This document shows, piece by piece, positions 52,030-60,959 of a DNA stretch of 64,000 nucleotides (position 1 is its first letter; every line of letters starts with the position of its first letter). Below the pieces are notes generated by a model. That model searched no databases. It was given only the letters and a program-made list of their open reading frames with translations, and had not been told where the DNA came from. The DNA is from an uncultured Prevotellaceae bacterium. GTDB lineage: Bacteria; Bacteroidota; Bacteroidia; Bacteroidales; Bacteroidaceae. Location: positions 42,286 through 106,285 of the forward strand of contig ONFE01000006.1 of assembly GCA_900316985.1 (NCBI GenBank), read 5' to 3'. The position numbers and the translations under genes were made by a program.

Positions 52030-53083
52030 TTCTGATGGCTTTAATGTTTCTCATTAATCCTTCGTATTTGGCCCGTTTCACGGCGGAGCCCTTGAAGAGT
52101 TTGCGGTACTGCTCGATGGAGAGCTGCTGCCAGTCTTCATCCTTCATGGACAGCAGTTCGGAGGTAGGCTGCAGGAGCGGTTCGGCGGTGGGCTTGGCCT
52201 TGGCATTCCAGGGACACACCTGCTGGCAGCGGTCGCAGCCGTAGAACGTTTCGCCCATCTTCTGCGCAGCCTCTTCGGGAATGTCTCCGCGGTTCTCGAT
52301 GGTGAGGTAGGAGAGGCATAAGGCCCCATTAAAAGAAACACCAACCCCCTCCAAGACCCCCCTTCCGTCTTCCCCCGAGGGGGAAGGGGTTTGCGCGGCA
52401 TCGGACTCTCCCCCTCGGGGGAGTTGGTGGGGGGTTGAGAGTTGGAGGGGGGCCAGTGCACCCGTAGGGCATGCATCGATGCATCGGTGGCAGTTGCCGC
52501 AATGCTGGCGGCAGGGAGCGTCGGGCTCGAGTTCGATATCCACGAAGAGCTCTCCGAGAAAGAACTGGCTGCCCATGCCGGGGATGATGAGCTGGTGGTT
52601 CTTGCCGATGAAGCCGAGGCCCGACTTCATGGCCCAGTAGCGTTCCAAGACCGGGGCGCTGTCGGAAAAGGCGCGGAAAGAAACCCCCTCCAAACCTCCC
52701 CGAGGGGAGGCTTCAATCTCTCCCCCTCGGGGGAGTTGGTGGGGGGGTATTTTTTGTGCTAGCTGATGCAGTTTCTGCTTCACGATGTCGTGATAGTCCT
52801 TGCCGATGGCATAGTTGGCAAAACCCTTTACGGGCGTTTCGGGGGTGTAGTTGAGGGCTACGCTGATGATGCTCTTCACACCGGGCATCAGCAGACGGGG
52901 ATCAAGGCGTTTGTCCTCGTAGTTCTCCATATACTGCATCGTGGCATGACCACCCTGACGGAGCCAGTTGCGGAAGGCGCGGGCCGTCTCCTCATCCACG
53001 GGCTCAGCCTTGGCGATGCCACAGGCAGAAAAGCCGAGGCGCAATGCCTCGGCTTTGATTCTATGGGATAGTTCTGAACTCAT
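52013..53083 (-). CDS. queG: Epoxyqueuosine reductase with two in-frame repeat insertions
   Basis: 356 residues. Cobalamin- and Fe-S-dependent enzyme that reduces epoxyqueuosine to queuosine in tRNA. N-terminal part has LGFSACGIAKAEPVDEE and GYAIGKDYH-like sequence; FSDSAPVLERYWAMKSGLGFIG is the cobalamin-side motif. Two 4Fe-4S clusters: CGNCHRCIDACPTGAL (Cys195, 198, 201, 205) and YGCDRCQQVCPWN (Cys283, 286, 290), with Cys256 in ALCLSYL. Residues 113-135 and 213-251 (about 60 in all) do not belong to the family: both contain PHQLPRGGE and are encoded by GC-rich palindromic repeats. Core motifs remain intact on either side, so the protein may be functional. Overlaps the deacetylase gene by 23 bp. 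Confidence 0.9.
   Translation of the reverse strand: MSSELSHRIKAEALRLGFSACGIAKAEPVDEETARAFRNWLRQGGHATMQYMENYEDKRLDPRLLMPGVKSIISVALNYTPETPVKGFANYAIGKDYHDIVKQKLHQLAQKIPPHQLPRGGEIEASPRGGLEGVSFRAFSDSAPVLERYWAMKSGLGFIGKNHQLIIPGMGSQFFLGELFVDIELEPDAPCRQHCGNCHRCIDACPTGALAPLQLSTPHQLPRGGESDAAQTPSPSGEDGRGVLEGVGVSFNGALCLSYLTIENRGDIPEEAAQKMGETFYGCDRCQQVCPWNAKAKPTAEPLLQPTSELLSMKDEDWQQLSIEQYRKLFKGSAVKRAKYEGLMRNIKAIRNEQDQ
52331..52447. repeat. GC-rich palindromic repeat inside queG, copy 2
   Basis: Encodes residues 213-251 of QueG. Contains CTTCCCCCGAGGGGGAAG (52369-52386) and CTCCCCCTCGGGGGAG (52408-52423), flanked by CCAACCCCCTCC and GTTGGTGGGG-type inverted ends. It is 117 bp, a multiple of three, and leaves the frame open. 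Confidence 0.85.
52679..52747. repeat. GC-rich palindromic repeat inside queG, copy 1
   Basis: Encodes residues 113-135 of QueG. Contains CCTCCCCGAGGGGAGG (52694-52709) and CTCCCCCTCGGGGGAG (52719-52734), then GTTGGTGGGGGGG. Same elements in the same order as copy 2 but shorter (69 bp, a multiple of three). Confidence 0.85.
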
Positions 53084-53672
53084 ATCCTTGTTCTTTCAGC
53101 CATTCCAGGGATTCGGGGAGCGCCGTCTGCAGTTTGTCGATGCTCTTCAGCGAGTCGTGGAAGGTGATGATGGAACCGTTGCGGGTGTATTCCTTCACGT
53201 TTGCCACCACGTCCTGAGCCGTCAGGCGGTTGGAGTAGTCGCGTGTCACCACGTCCCACATCACCACGCGGTAGTATTTCTTGATCCAGTAGTACACGCT
53301 GTGGCGCATCCACCCGTGGGGCGGCCGGAAGAGATTGCTGTGCAGATACTCGTTGGCCTGGTAGACGTTGATGACGTAGGTGGTGGTCCAGTGGCGGAAC
53401 GAGCTGAAGTGGTTCATCGTGTGGTTGCCGATGCGGTGGCCCTCCGCCTTCACGCGCTCGAAGAGTTCCGGATATTTCCTCACGTTGTCGCCCACCATGA
53501 AGAAGGTGGCCTTGACGCCGTAGTGCCGGAGCGTGTCGAGGATGAAGGGAGTGGCCTCGGGAATGGGCCCGTCGTCGAACGTCAGATAGACGGCGTGCTC
53601 TTTCGGGTCCATTCTCCAGGTTGCATGCGGATAGAACAACCGGAGCCATCTTGCAGGCTGCTCAATAATCAT
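53061..53672 (-). CDS. Polysaccharide deacetylase (NodB/CE4-like)
   Basis: 203 residues. NodB-homology domain: VYLTFDDGPIPEATPFIL (TFDDGP, catalytic and metal Asp), VGDNVRKYPELFERVK, HRIGNHTMNHFSSFRHW (HTxxH metal site), FRPPHGWMRHSV (RPP), and GSIITFHDSLKS at the end. It removes acetyl groups from N-acetylated polysaccharides, perhaps peptidoglycan or exopolysaccharide. No signal peptide is evident, so location is unclear. Begins at the base after the DUF2723 stop and overlaps queG by 23 bp: a compact operon. Confidence 0.88.
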   Translation of the reverse strand: MIIEQPARWLRLFYPHATWRMDPKEHAVYLTFDDGPIPEATPFILDTLRHYGVKATFFMVGDNVRKYPELFERVKAEGHRIGNHTMNHFSSFRHWTTTYVINVYQANEYLHSNLFRPPHGWMRHSVYYWIKKYYRVVMWDVVTRDYSNRLTAQDVVANVKEYTRNGSIITFHDSLKSIDKLQTALPESLEWLKEQGYEFRTIP

Positions 53673-56600
53673 TTACTGTAGTTGCATCATCTGCCCACCG
53701 TTAGCCTGATAGACGCGGGTGAGGCTTTCCAGTTGTTTGTAGAACTTGTCGGCGAGTGAATCGTCAATCATCTCGGCCACGTCGATACAGTTGTTCATGA
53801 TATAGAACTGCATCATGGCTTCCTGCTGGTAGCCGCTGAGGGTGGAACCGGTGAAGGATGAATAGTAGGCACCATACTGACGGGCGTTCTCGAAGACGGC
53901 CGTGATGTACTCGGTGGCCTTCTTCTTCATGCCGAGCAGGGCATAGCCCTTCGCCAGGTCGTTGGCTCCGCTCATATAGGTGAGGGGCACGTTATAGGGA
54001 GGAATTTCCTGCTCGCAGTAGGCGAGGGCCTTCTTGGCCTGGTCGGTCTTGCCCTCGGTGATGAGATGATTCACCAGCTGGGCAAAGAGGCGGCGATGGG
54101 TGAAGCACATACGGGTAACTGTCTCGTCGAGATAGAGGCCCTTGGCCTTCAGTCCGCCGTACTTGAAGCGCGTCATCATGTTCTTGTACACCTTGTCGGT
54201 ATCGAAGTTCTTGGCGCCGGCCTTGTTGGTGGTGAACGGCGTGATGCGGCTGGCCAGTCCTTCCTGGATGAAGTTGTCGCCGAGGTTCATGTAGTTCTCG
54301 GAACCCACGGTGATGGCCACGTAGATAGGACGTGTCCAGTTGCAGTTGGCAATCATCTCGAGCATCATCAGGTCGCCTTTGTAGAGTGCGCTCTTGCCTT
54401 TCAGCGAGATGACCATTTTGTCGGGGATGGTGTCGCTGGCCATGAGCATGCCGCTCTTGCGTACGGCCTCCTTGTCGATGGTCACAAAGACGGTATCGGT
54501 AGGAATGAAGTGGAGGTCCTGATTCTTGGCGCGTACCCAGTATTTCAGGATGTTCTTCAATTCGAACGGCTCGTCGCCGAACTGCTTCTTGGCTTCTTCG
54601 GGATTCTCCTTGTAGTAATCCAGGATGGCCTGTTTCTGGTCGGGAACCACCTCTACGTACTCGTTGGTTCCGGCGCAGTAGTCGAGTCGCGGCCAGGTGA
54701 TGGGTACAGAGGGCGAATCGTAGGCCGGACGTCGCATCTGGTCGATGTACCAGTCGGTCTGCAGGTACGAAAGGTTGCAGACGCGGGTATCGGTACGTAC
54801 GCCTTCAGCCTCCTGGTTGTACCAGAGCGGGAAGGTGTCGTTGTCGCCGTTGGTGTAGATGATGGGGTTACCCTCGTCCTGCATCGTCATCAGGTAGTTC
54901 TGTCCGAAGTCGCGGCAGGTATAGCGTCCTGAACGGTCGTGGTCGTCCCAGGTCTGCGAAGCCATCTGGACAGGTACCAGCAGGCAGAGCACACCGACGA
55001 CGGCAGCCACGACGGTGCCGTTGACCTTGGTGTATTTCTTGATGAGGTCGTAGATGGCAGCCACTCCCAGGCCGCACCATATGGCATAGGCATAGAAGGA
55101 ACCGGCGTAGGCATAGTCGCGCTCACGCGGCTGCATCGGCGTCTGGTTCAGATAGACCACGATGGCCAGTCCCGTCATGAAGAAGAGGAAGAAGACCACC
55201 CAGAACTGCTGGATGCCGCGCTTTCCGCGATAGGCCTGCCAGAGCAGACCGATGATGCCGAGGAGGAGCGGGAGGCAGTAGAACACGTTGTGGCCCTTGT
55301 TCTCCTTGAGTTCGTCGGGCAGCAGGCTCTGGTCGCCCAGACGGGCATTGTCGATGAACGGGATACCCGTGATCCAGTTGCCGTGCTCCAGTTCGCCATT
55401 GCCCTGGATGTCGTTCTGACGGCCGGCGAAGTTCCACATGAAGTAGCGCCAGTACATGAAGTTGCACTGGTAGCTGAAGAAGAAGAATATGTTCTCCAGC
55501 TGTGAGGGTGTGCGTACCATGACGGTCTCGCCGCAGCGGTCGAACGGCTTCTCAGAGCCTTTCACGACCCATGCCGGAGCACCCTGCATCCAACTCTCGT
55601 AAGAGCTGGCGTGGGCTGCGTCGTGCATACGGGGGAAGAGCATGTTCTGGGCATACTCGTAGGAGTTCTTGTAGCGTACGATGAAGTAGGAGTCCTTTTC
55701 ATCGGCAGAGGCTTTCTCCTTCTGCTGATAGACGGGAGCGCCCTGCTTCATGCGCGGCTTGCAGTACTGTCCTTCTACGTCGAAGGCCACCTGTGACGTG
55801 TAGGCCTGTCCGTAGAACAGAGGACGGTCGCCATACTGGTCGCGGCTCAGGTAGGAACCCAGCGTGAAGATATCCTCAGGCGAGTTCTGGTCCATGGGCG
55901 GGTTGGCAGCAGAGCGGATGACGATGACGGCATAGGTGCTGTAACCGATCATCAGCATCAGCATGCACAAAAGGGCTGTGTTCTTCACACGGGCGGATAC
56001 CAGCTGTACCTTCTCTTTCACGCCGGTCTTGCGCTGCAGGACGAACCACAGGGCAACCAGGATGATGATACCAATGAGAACTGCACTCCAGCCGTAGCCG
56101 TAGAAAGGTATGCCGAGCATGGCCACGGAAGCCATGAAGGCAATGTTCTGGCGCGTGACGCTCTTGTTCTGATAGGTCTCATAGATAGCCCACAGCACGA
56201 TGGCCACGAGCGCAATGATATAGGTGATGAGACCCGTATTGAACGGCATGCCCAGGGTGTTGACGAAGAACAGCTCGAACCATCCGCCCACGGTGATGAT
56301 GCCGGGTACCACGCCATACAGGATGGCTGCCACCAGCACGAAGGATACGAAGAGGGCGATGAGTGAGCCTTTCAGGTTGGCATCGGGGTGGCGACGGTAA
56401 TACCACACCAATACGATGGCGGGTACACAGAGAAGGTTCAGCAGGTGAACGCCGATGGAAAGGCCCGTGATATACGTGATGAGCACCAGCCAGCGGTCGC
56501 TGTGGGGCTCGTCGGCGTGGTCTTCCCACTTCAGGATCAACCAGAAGACGATGGCGGTCAGGGCTGATGAATAGGCATAGACCTCACCCTCGACGGCTGA

Positions 56601-57017
56601 GAACCAGAAGGTGTCGCTAAACGTGTAGATCAGCGCACCCACCATGCCGGATGCCTCGATGGCGATGAGCTTCTGCAGGGACATCTCGCTCCAGTCCTTC
56701 AGGATGAGCTTCCGCGTGAGATGCGTGATGGTCCAGAAGAGGAACAGGATACACGTGGCTGAGAGCAGCGCGCTCAGGGTGTTCACCATGCGGGCCACCT
56801 CCGTAGGATCGCTTACGAACTGCGAAAACAAATTGGCCGTGAGCATAAAGAACGGTGCTCCAGGGGGATGACCAACTTCCAGTTTATATCCGGTGACAAT
56901 AAACTCAGGACAGTCCCAGAAGGAGGCTGTCGGCTCAATAGTGCTGCAATAAACGAAGGCTGCGATGAGGAAAGCCACCCAACCCAGGATATTGTCCACT
57001 AACTTAAATTGCTTCAT
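53673..57017 (-). CDS. DUF2723 integral membrane protein, glycosyltransferase-like
   Basis: 1114 residues. N-terminal 700 residues carry about 12-14 membrane segments; the DUF2723 signature ASFWDCPEFIVTGYKLEVGH followed by PPGAPFFMLTANLFSQF is at 31-67. The family is related to lipid-linked-sugar (PMT/GT-C) transferases, with the acidic Asp and Glu of that segment as a candidate catalytic site. Later segment PMQPRERDYAYAGSFYAYAI is typical. The C-terminal 350 residues are a soluble, TPR-like periplasmic region (LAKGYALLGMKKKATEYITA). Likely O-glycosylates a surface or secreted protein, but the target is unknown. First gene of an operon with a deacetylase, queG and a helical protein. Confidence 0.88.
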   Translation of the reverse strand: MKQFKLVDNILGWVAFLIAAFVYCSTIEPTASFWDCPEFIVTGYKLEVGHPPGAPFFMLTANLFSQFVSDPTEVARMVNTLSALLSATCILFLFWTITHLTRKLILKDWSEMSLQKLIAIEASGMVGALIYTFSDTFWFSAVEGEVYAYSSALTAIVFWLILKWEDHADEPHSDRWLVLITYITGLSIGVHLLNLLCVPAIVLVWYYRRHPDANLKGSLIALFVSFVLVAAILYGVVPGIITVGGWFELFFVNTLGMPFNTGLITYIIALVAIVLWAIYETYQNKSVTRQNIAFMASVAMLGIPFYGYGWSAVLIGIIILVALWFVLQRKTGVKEKVQLVSARVKNTALLCMLMLMIGYSTYAVIVIRSAANPPMDQNSPEDIFTLGSYLSRDQYGDRPLFYGQAYTSQVAFDVEGQYCKPRMKQGAPVYQQKEKASADEKDSYFIVRYKNSYEYAQNMLFPRMHDAAHASSYESWMQGAPAWVVKGSEKPFDRCGETVMVRTPSQLENIFFFFSYQCNFMYWRYFMWNFAGRQNDIQGNGELEHGNWITGIPFIDNARLGDQSLLPDELKENKGHNVFYCLPLLLGIIGLLWQAYRGKRGIQQFWVVFFLFFMTGLAIVVYLNQTPMQPRERDYAYAGSFYAYAIWCGLGVAAIYDLIKKYTKVNGTVVAAVVGVLCLLVPVQMASQTWDDHDRSGRYTCRDFGQNYLMTMQDEGNPIIYTNGDNDTFPLWYNQEAEGVRTDTRVCNLSYLQTDWYIDQMRRPAYDSPSVPITWPRLDYCAGTNEYVEVVPDQKQAILDYYKENPEEAKKQFGDEPFELKNILKYWVRAKNQDLHFIPTDTVFVTIDKEAVRKSGMLMASDTIPDKMVISLKGKSALYKGDLMMLEMIANCNWTRPIYVAITVGSENYMNLGDNFIQEGLASRITPFTTNKAGAKNFDTDKVYKNMMTRFKYGGLKAKGLYLDETVTRMCFTHRRLFAQLVNHLITEGKTDQAKKALAYCEQEIPPYNVPLTYMSGANDLAKGYALLGMKKKATEYITAVFENARQYGAYYSSFTGSTLSGYQQEAMMQFYIMNNCIDVAEMIDDSLADKFYKQLESLTRVYQANGGQMMQLQ

Positions 57018-57054
57018 TTATGATTTAATTGTATGATGATTCCTATTCAGTCTG

Positions 57055-57062
57055 CAAAGATA
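57055..57062 (-). promoter_or_regulatory. -7 box of the DUF2723 operon
   Basis: TATCTTTG on the minus strand lies about 38 bp upstream of the DUF2723 start. No good -33 element is seen. Confidence 0.6.
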
Positions 57063-57133
57063 CTTCTTTTTAGGGAGTATTGGGAAGATAGCAACGTTAA
57101 AAGGCGTTAAACCCGCAGGATGTCAGCAAGAAG

Positions 57134-57586
57134 TCAGATAAAAAAGTCGGCTCCGAACACCAGGATGACATAGCGGAGCAGCTTGCCGATAGTGATGCTG
57201 AGCATGGAGATGATGAAGTTGGAACGCATGAAGCCCAGCATGATGGTGATGGCACTGCCCAGAATGGGGAGGAAGGCAAAGAAGCCCATCCATGCTCCGC
57301 GACCGGCCATGAACCGCTGCGCCTTGTCGAGGTCTTTCTTTTTCACGTGGAGATAGCGTTCCACCCAGTCGAGCCGTCCCAGGTGTCCAACGCCGTAGTT
57401 GAACAGAGAGCCCAGCACATTGCCGATGGTGCCGTAGATGATGAGCGGCCAGTTGTCGAGTCCGGCTGCCATGAAGCCCAGCATGACTGCTTCGCTGCTG
57501 AAAGGGAAAAAACTGCCGGCCAGAAAGGCGGCGATGAGCATACCCCAATAGCCGTACTGGCTTAGAAAATCAAGGAGTATGTCCAT
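57134..57586 (-). CDS. VTT/DedA-like membrane protein (YqaA type)
   Basis: 150 residues from ATG 57586, where MDILLDFLSQYGYWGMLIAA opens the conserved N-terminus; a longer upstream frame is an artefact of the overlapping gene. SNARE-associated/VTT domain: FPFSSEAVMLGFMAAG (the FxPxxxE motif) and GNVLGSLFNYGVGHLG, then FMAGRGAWMGFFAFLPILGS. Four or so membrane segments. DedA-family proteins help recycle lipid carriers and maintain membrane potential. It overlaps the preceding membrane protein by 25 bp and is last in the purD operon. Confidence 0.88.
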   Translation of the reverse strand: MDILLDFLSQYGYWGMLIAAFLAGSFFPFSSEAVMLGFMAAGLDNWPLIIYGTIGNVLGSLFNYGVGHLGRLDWVERYLHVKKKDLDKAQRFMAGRGAWMGFFAFLPILGSAITIMLGFMRSNFIISMLSITIGKLLRYVILVFGADFFI

Positions 57587-58497
57587 AGGTTCAGGGCCGT
57601 GAGGATGAGGGTGATGACCAGTACGATATAAAAGGTGATATTCGAGAGCCGGCTGTGGGTATGGGCGATGAAGTGGGCAATGAGCGGACTTGTGCAGACG
57701 ATCATCATCGTAAAGAGGACGCTGAAATGCTGTGGCTGCAATGCGATGAAAAGAATGATGATCAAGTCGAACGTGATGAAGAAATGGTAGATCATCCGGG
57801 TGCGGATGCGGTCCAGACGGCGCTTCCACATATAGTGTCCGATGCTCATCATGGCAATCATCAGCACGAAGACGAAGGTTATCAGCTGCGTCTTGGTCAG
57901 GCACGTGTAGTCCAATACCTGATGGAAACAGGCGATGCTCGCAAAATGGGTGACCATCCAGTCCATCTTACCCAGATAGGCGGCGATTCCCACCGTGAAC
58001 CAGTAGGGCGTGATGATTCCCATCAGCGAGGCCCAGAGCATCTTGCCGCTGAAAGCCATTAGGGAGAATGCCATCATCAGCCACAAGAAAGGCACGAAGA
58101 ACACGATTTGGATAAATACGAGGCTGGCGATGCCCAGACAGAGGAAGGCGTAGTAGGTGAGTCCCGGCGAAGCCTTGTCCTGATAGGTGTGGAAGATGAG
58201 CGTGCAGAACATGATGACGCATAGCGTGCAGACCGCCACTTCTATCGAAGGAAACAGGAAGACAGCCATCGATGACAAGGCGATGAAGGTGCAGGATACC
58301 ATGCGGCTATACATGTGGAGCAGGGCATTGGTGTTGTTGAGCTCCACCATCAGGTAGGTGGACAGGAGCAGCATCGCGAACTGCGCATACCACATGCCTT
58401 CAGGCAGTCCGGCCAGGAGCCAGATGCCCAAGGCATACATCACCATCATCGGCAATGCATACCTGCTTTCCGCAACTCTATTCTGAAATCTCTTCAC
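57562..58497 (-). CDS. Polytopic membrane protein, unknown
   Basis: 311 residues with about nine to ten membrane segments (for example MVMYALGIWLLAGL, FIALSSMAVFLFPSIEVAV, ITFYIVLVITLILTALNL) and short loops. A central basic loop (MWKRRLDRIRTRMIYHF) suggests a cytoplasmic face. No signature I can name; DUF6427-type Bacteroidetes membrane proteins look similar in size and segment spacing, but that is a guess. Starts 28 bp after purD and its end overlaps the VTT gene by 25 bp. Confidence 0.65.
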   Translation of the reverse strand: MKRFQNRVAESRYALPMMVMYALGIWLLAGLPEGMWYAQFAMLLLSTYLMVELNNTNALLHMYSRMVSCTFIALSSMAVFLFPSIEVAVCTLCVIMFCTLIFHTYQDKASPGLTYYAFLCLGIASLVFIQIVFFVPFLWLMMAFSLMAFSGKMLWASLMGIITPYWFTVGIAAYLGKMDWMVTHFASIACFHQVLDYTCLTKTQLITFVFVLMIAMMSIGHYMWKRRLDRIRTRMIYHFFITFDLIIILFIALQPQHFSVLFTMMIVCTSPLIAHFIAHTHSRLSNITFYIVLVITLILTALNLWTYSLIF

Positions 58498-58524
58498 CTT
58501 CTATGGTCAGCGTCCTGCCGTCAA

Positions 58525-59793
58525 TTACAAGTCAGCACCGATGTCGGAGCGGAAATACTTGTCCGTGAACTGAATCTTCTGGGCTTCCTGGAATGATTTC
58601 TGCAAGGCTTCGGCCTTGTCCTTACCATAGCTCGATACGGCAATAACACGACCGCCGTTGGTCACTACCTGACCGTCCTTCATCGCTGTTCCTGCATGGA
58701 AGACGATGCTGCCTTCCACCTGGTCGATGCCGGTGATGGGATAGCCTTTCTTGTAGGCCTGGGGATAGCCTCCGCTGACCAGCATGACGCAGACGGCAGC
58801 TCTCTCGTCGAAAGCAATTTCGCGCTTGTCGAGGTTGCCTTCAGCCACGCCTTCAAAGAGATCCACGATGTCGCTCTTCAGACGCAGCATCACGCTTTCC
58901 GTCTCGGGATCACCCATGCGGCAGTTGTATTCGATGACCATCGGATTGCCTTTCACGTTGATTAATCCGAAGAAGATAAATCCCTTATAATCAATGTCTT
59001 CAGCACGAAGTCCTTCAACCGTTGGTTTAATGATGCGCTGCTCTACTTTCTGCATCCATTCCTCGGTGGCAAACGGAACGGGTGAGACGCTTCCCATGCC
59101 GCCCGTGTTGAGACCGGTATCGTGCTCGCCGATGCGCTTGTAGTCCTTTGCCTCGGGAAGAATCTTGTAGTGCTCGCCGTCAGTCAGCACGAAGACAGAA
59201 CATTCGATGCCGCTCAGGAATTCCTCGATGACTACCTGTGATGAGGCGTTGCCGAACATGCCGCCCAGCATCTCCTTGAGCTCCTTCTTGGCTTCGTCGA
59301 GCGTGGGGAGGATAAGTACGCCCTTGCCGGCACAGAGGCCGTCGGCCTTCAGCACGTAGGGGGCTTCCAGCGTCTCCAGGAATTTCAGTCCTTCCTCCAG
59401 GTGCTCACCGTCGAAAGTCTGGTAGCGTGCGGTAGGTATCTGGTGGCGCTGCATGAAACCCTTGGCAAAATCCTTGGAGCCTTCCAGTACGGCACCGGCT
59501 TTTGAAGGACCGATGACAGGTATGGCTGCCGTGCGGGCATCGGCCTTGAAATCATCGTAGATGCCTTTTACCAGCGGGTCTTCGGGACCCACTACCACCA
59601 TGTCAATGCCATTGTCGAGTGTGAAATGCTTGATCTTGTCAAACTCGTTAACACCGATATTCACATTCTCGCCTGCATTCACGGTTCCGGCATTGCCGGG
59701 GGCGATAAACAGTTTCTCACACTTTGCGCTTTGCGCAATCTTCCATGCCAGTGCGTGCTCACGCCCGCCGCTGCCTAACAGTAATATCTTCAT
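58525..59793 (-). CDS. purD: Phosphoribosylamine-glycine ligase
   Basis: 422 residues, ATP-grasp. Second purine step: joins glycine to phosphoribosylamine. Motifs: [92 protein letters not shown] (ATP site), [20 protein letters not shown]. The purine step before it, purF, is 14 kb away at 42.6 kb. First gene of a three-gene operon. Confidence 0.95.
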   Translation of the reverse strand: MKILLLGSGGREHALAWKIAQSAKCEKLFIAPGNAGTVNAGENVNIGVNEFDKIKHFTLDNGIDMVVVGPEDPLVKGIYDDFKADARTAAIPVIGPSKAGAVLEGSKDFAKGFMQRHQIPTARYQTFDGEHLEEGLKFLETLEAPYVLKADGLCAGKGVLILPTLDEAKKELKEMLGGMFGNASSQVVIEEFLSGIECSVFVLTDGEHYKILPEAKDYKRIGEHDTGLNTGGMGSVSPVPFATEEWMQKVEQRIIKPTVEGLRAEDIDYKGFIFFGLINVKGNPMVIEYNCRMGDPETESVMLRLKSDIVDLFEGVAEGNLDKREIAFDERAAVCVMLVSGGYPQAYKKGYPITGIDQVEGSIVFHAGTAMKDGQVVTNGGRVIAVSSYGKDKAEALQKSFQEAQKIQFTDKYFRSDIGADL

Positions 59794-59830
59794 ACCTTAA
59801 TAAATTATACAACGGTTTGTTTTCTTTCTG

Positions 59831-59862
59831 CAAAGGTAAGCAGATTCCGCAAAATACACAAA
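59831..59862 (-). promoter_or_regulatory. Promoter of the purD operon
   Basis: On the minus strand TTTG (59859-59862), 20 bp, TACCTTTG (59831-59838): full consensus, 38 bp upstream of purD. No purine riboswitch was seen in the leader. Confidence 0.75.
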
Positions 59863-59963
59863 TTAAATTATCTTTCTTTTTGCTTTATTCATTTTTTTAG
59901 TATCTTTACGCTTTTCAAGCGCGAACTTACTTGGCACTTGGCAAAAAAAATGAATACATTTAT

Positions 59964-59994
59964 TTTGTTCTGCTCTCGTTTTTTCGTAACTTTG
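59964..59994 (+). promoter_or_regulatory. Promoter of the 60.0-63.0 kb gene pair
   Basis: TTTG (59964-59967), 19 bp, TAACTTTG (59987-59994): full consensus, 23 bp upstream of ATG 60018. Confidence 0.8.
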
Positions 59995-60017
59995 CCCCGT
60001 CAATCGAGAATAGTTAT

Positions 60018-60959
60018 ATGAGAAGAATGAACGCGATACCTATGTTGGCATGCAGTCTGTTGGCGATGATGTTGCTGACAGGATGTCGGAGGCAAGCGGC
60101 GAGCCCCGTTGATGGGCGGGCCGCTTACTACTGGAGTACCGTGTTTCGGCTCAGTCCCGGGCAGCGCGACTTTATCCGCGACCATGCCATTGAGCGGCTC
60201 TATGTGCGCTATTTCGATGTGGTGATGGGGCAGGAGGGGGAACCCATGCCCAACGCCACCATCCAGTTCAAGGACACGTTCCCCGAGGGAATGGAGGTGG
60301 TGCCTACGGTCTTCATCCTCAACGAATGTATGACAAAGGAGGCTCCCGGACTTGCCCACAAGATTGCCGCACGCATCCTGCAGATGAATGAGACGCATGA
60401 CATTGCCAATGTCAGGGAGGTGCAGATTGACTGTGACTGGACTCGGCGCACGGAGCAGCGTTTCTTCTCGTTCATGGATTCCCTGCGCAGCGAACTGAAG
60501 GCCAAGGGCATCGGACTCTCATCGACCATTCGTCTTCACCAGCTCTCCCAGGCGGCTCCTCCTGCCGACAGGGGGGTGCTGATGGTCTATAACACGGGCG
60601 ATTTCACCGATATCAACTGCCAGAAGCCTATTCTCGACGTGGAAGCCGTCGGGCCTTACCTGAAGTATCTCGACAGTTATCCGCTGCCGCTTTCTGCCGC
60701 CTATCCGCTTTTCAGTTGGCAGATTCTTTTCCGCGGACGGCAGTTTGTAGGTATTATCCACGGTGAGGATGAATACCCCATTCTGCCTACTGACAGTATC
60801 GTGACACGGGATGTAACCCTCGAGGAGATTCTGATGGTGCGCGAAATGATCACCCGTCACCGTGAAGACATTCACAACGAAGTGATACTATATGAACTTA
60901 ACGATAAAAACTTAACAAAATTCAACCACAATGATTATGAAAAGATTTTTGGTTACTAA
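60018..60959 (+). CDS. Lipoprotein of unknown function
   Basis: 313 residues from ATG 60018, where a lipoprotein signal starts (MNAIPMLACSLLAMMLLTGC, lipidated Cys of LTGC); a longer frame upstream crosses the promoter. The mature part shows a TIM-barrel-like pattern: AIERLYVRYFDVVMGQEG, VPTVFILNE, VREVQIDCDWTRRTEQRFF (acidic DxDW), IGLSSTIRLHQL, and LMVYNTGDFTDINCQ. This resembles DUF3142-type putative hydrolases, but I am not certain. The 3' end overlaps the next gene by about 23 bp, so the two are coupled. Confidence 0.7.
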   Translation: MRRMNAIPMLACSLLAMMLLTGCRRQAASPVDGRAAYYWSTVFRLSPGQRDFIRDHAIERLYVRYFDVVMGQEGEPMPNATIQFKDTFPEGMEVVPTVFILNECMTKEAPGLAHKIAARILQMNETHDIANVREVQIDCDWTRRTEQRFFSFMDSLRSELKAKGIGLSSTIRLHQLSQAAPPADRGVLMVYNTGDFTDINCQKPILDVEAVGPYLKYLDSYPLPLSAAYPLFSWQILFRGRQFVGIIHGEDEYPILPTDSIVTRDVTLEEILMVREMITRHREDIHNEVILYELNDKNLTKFNHNDYEKIFGY

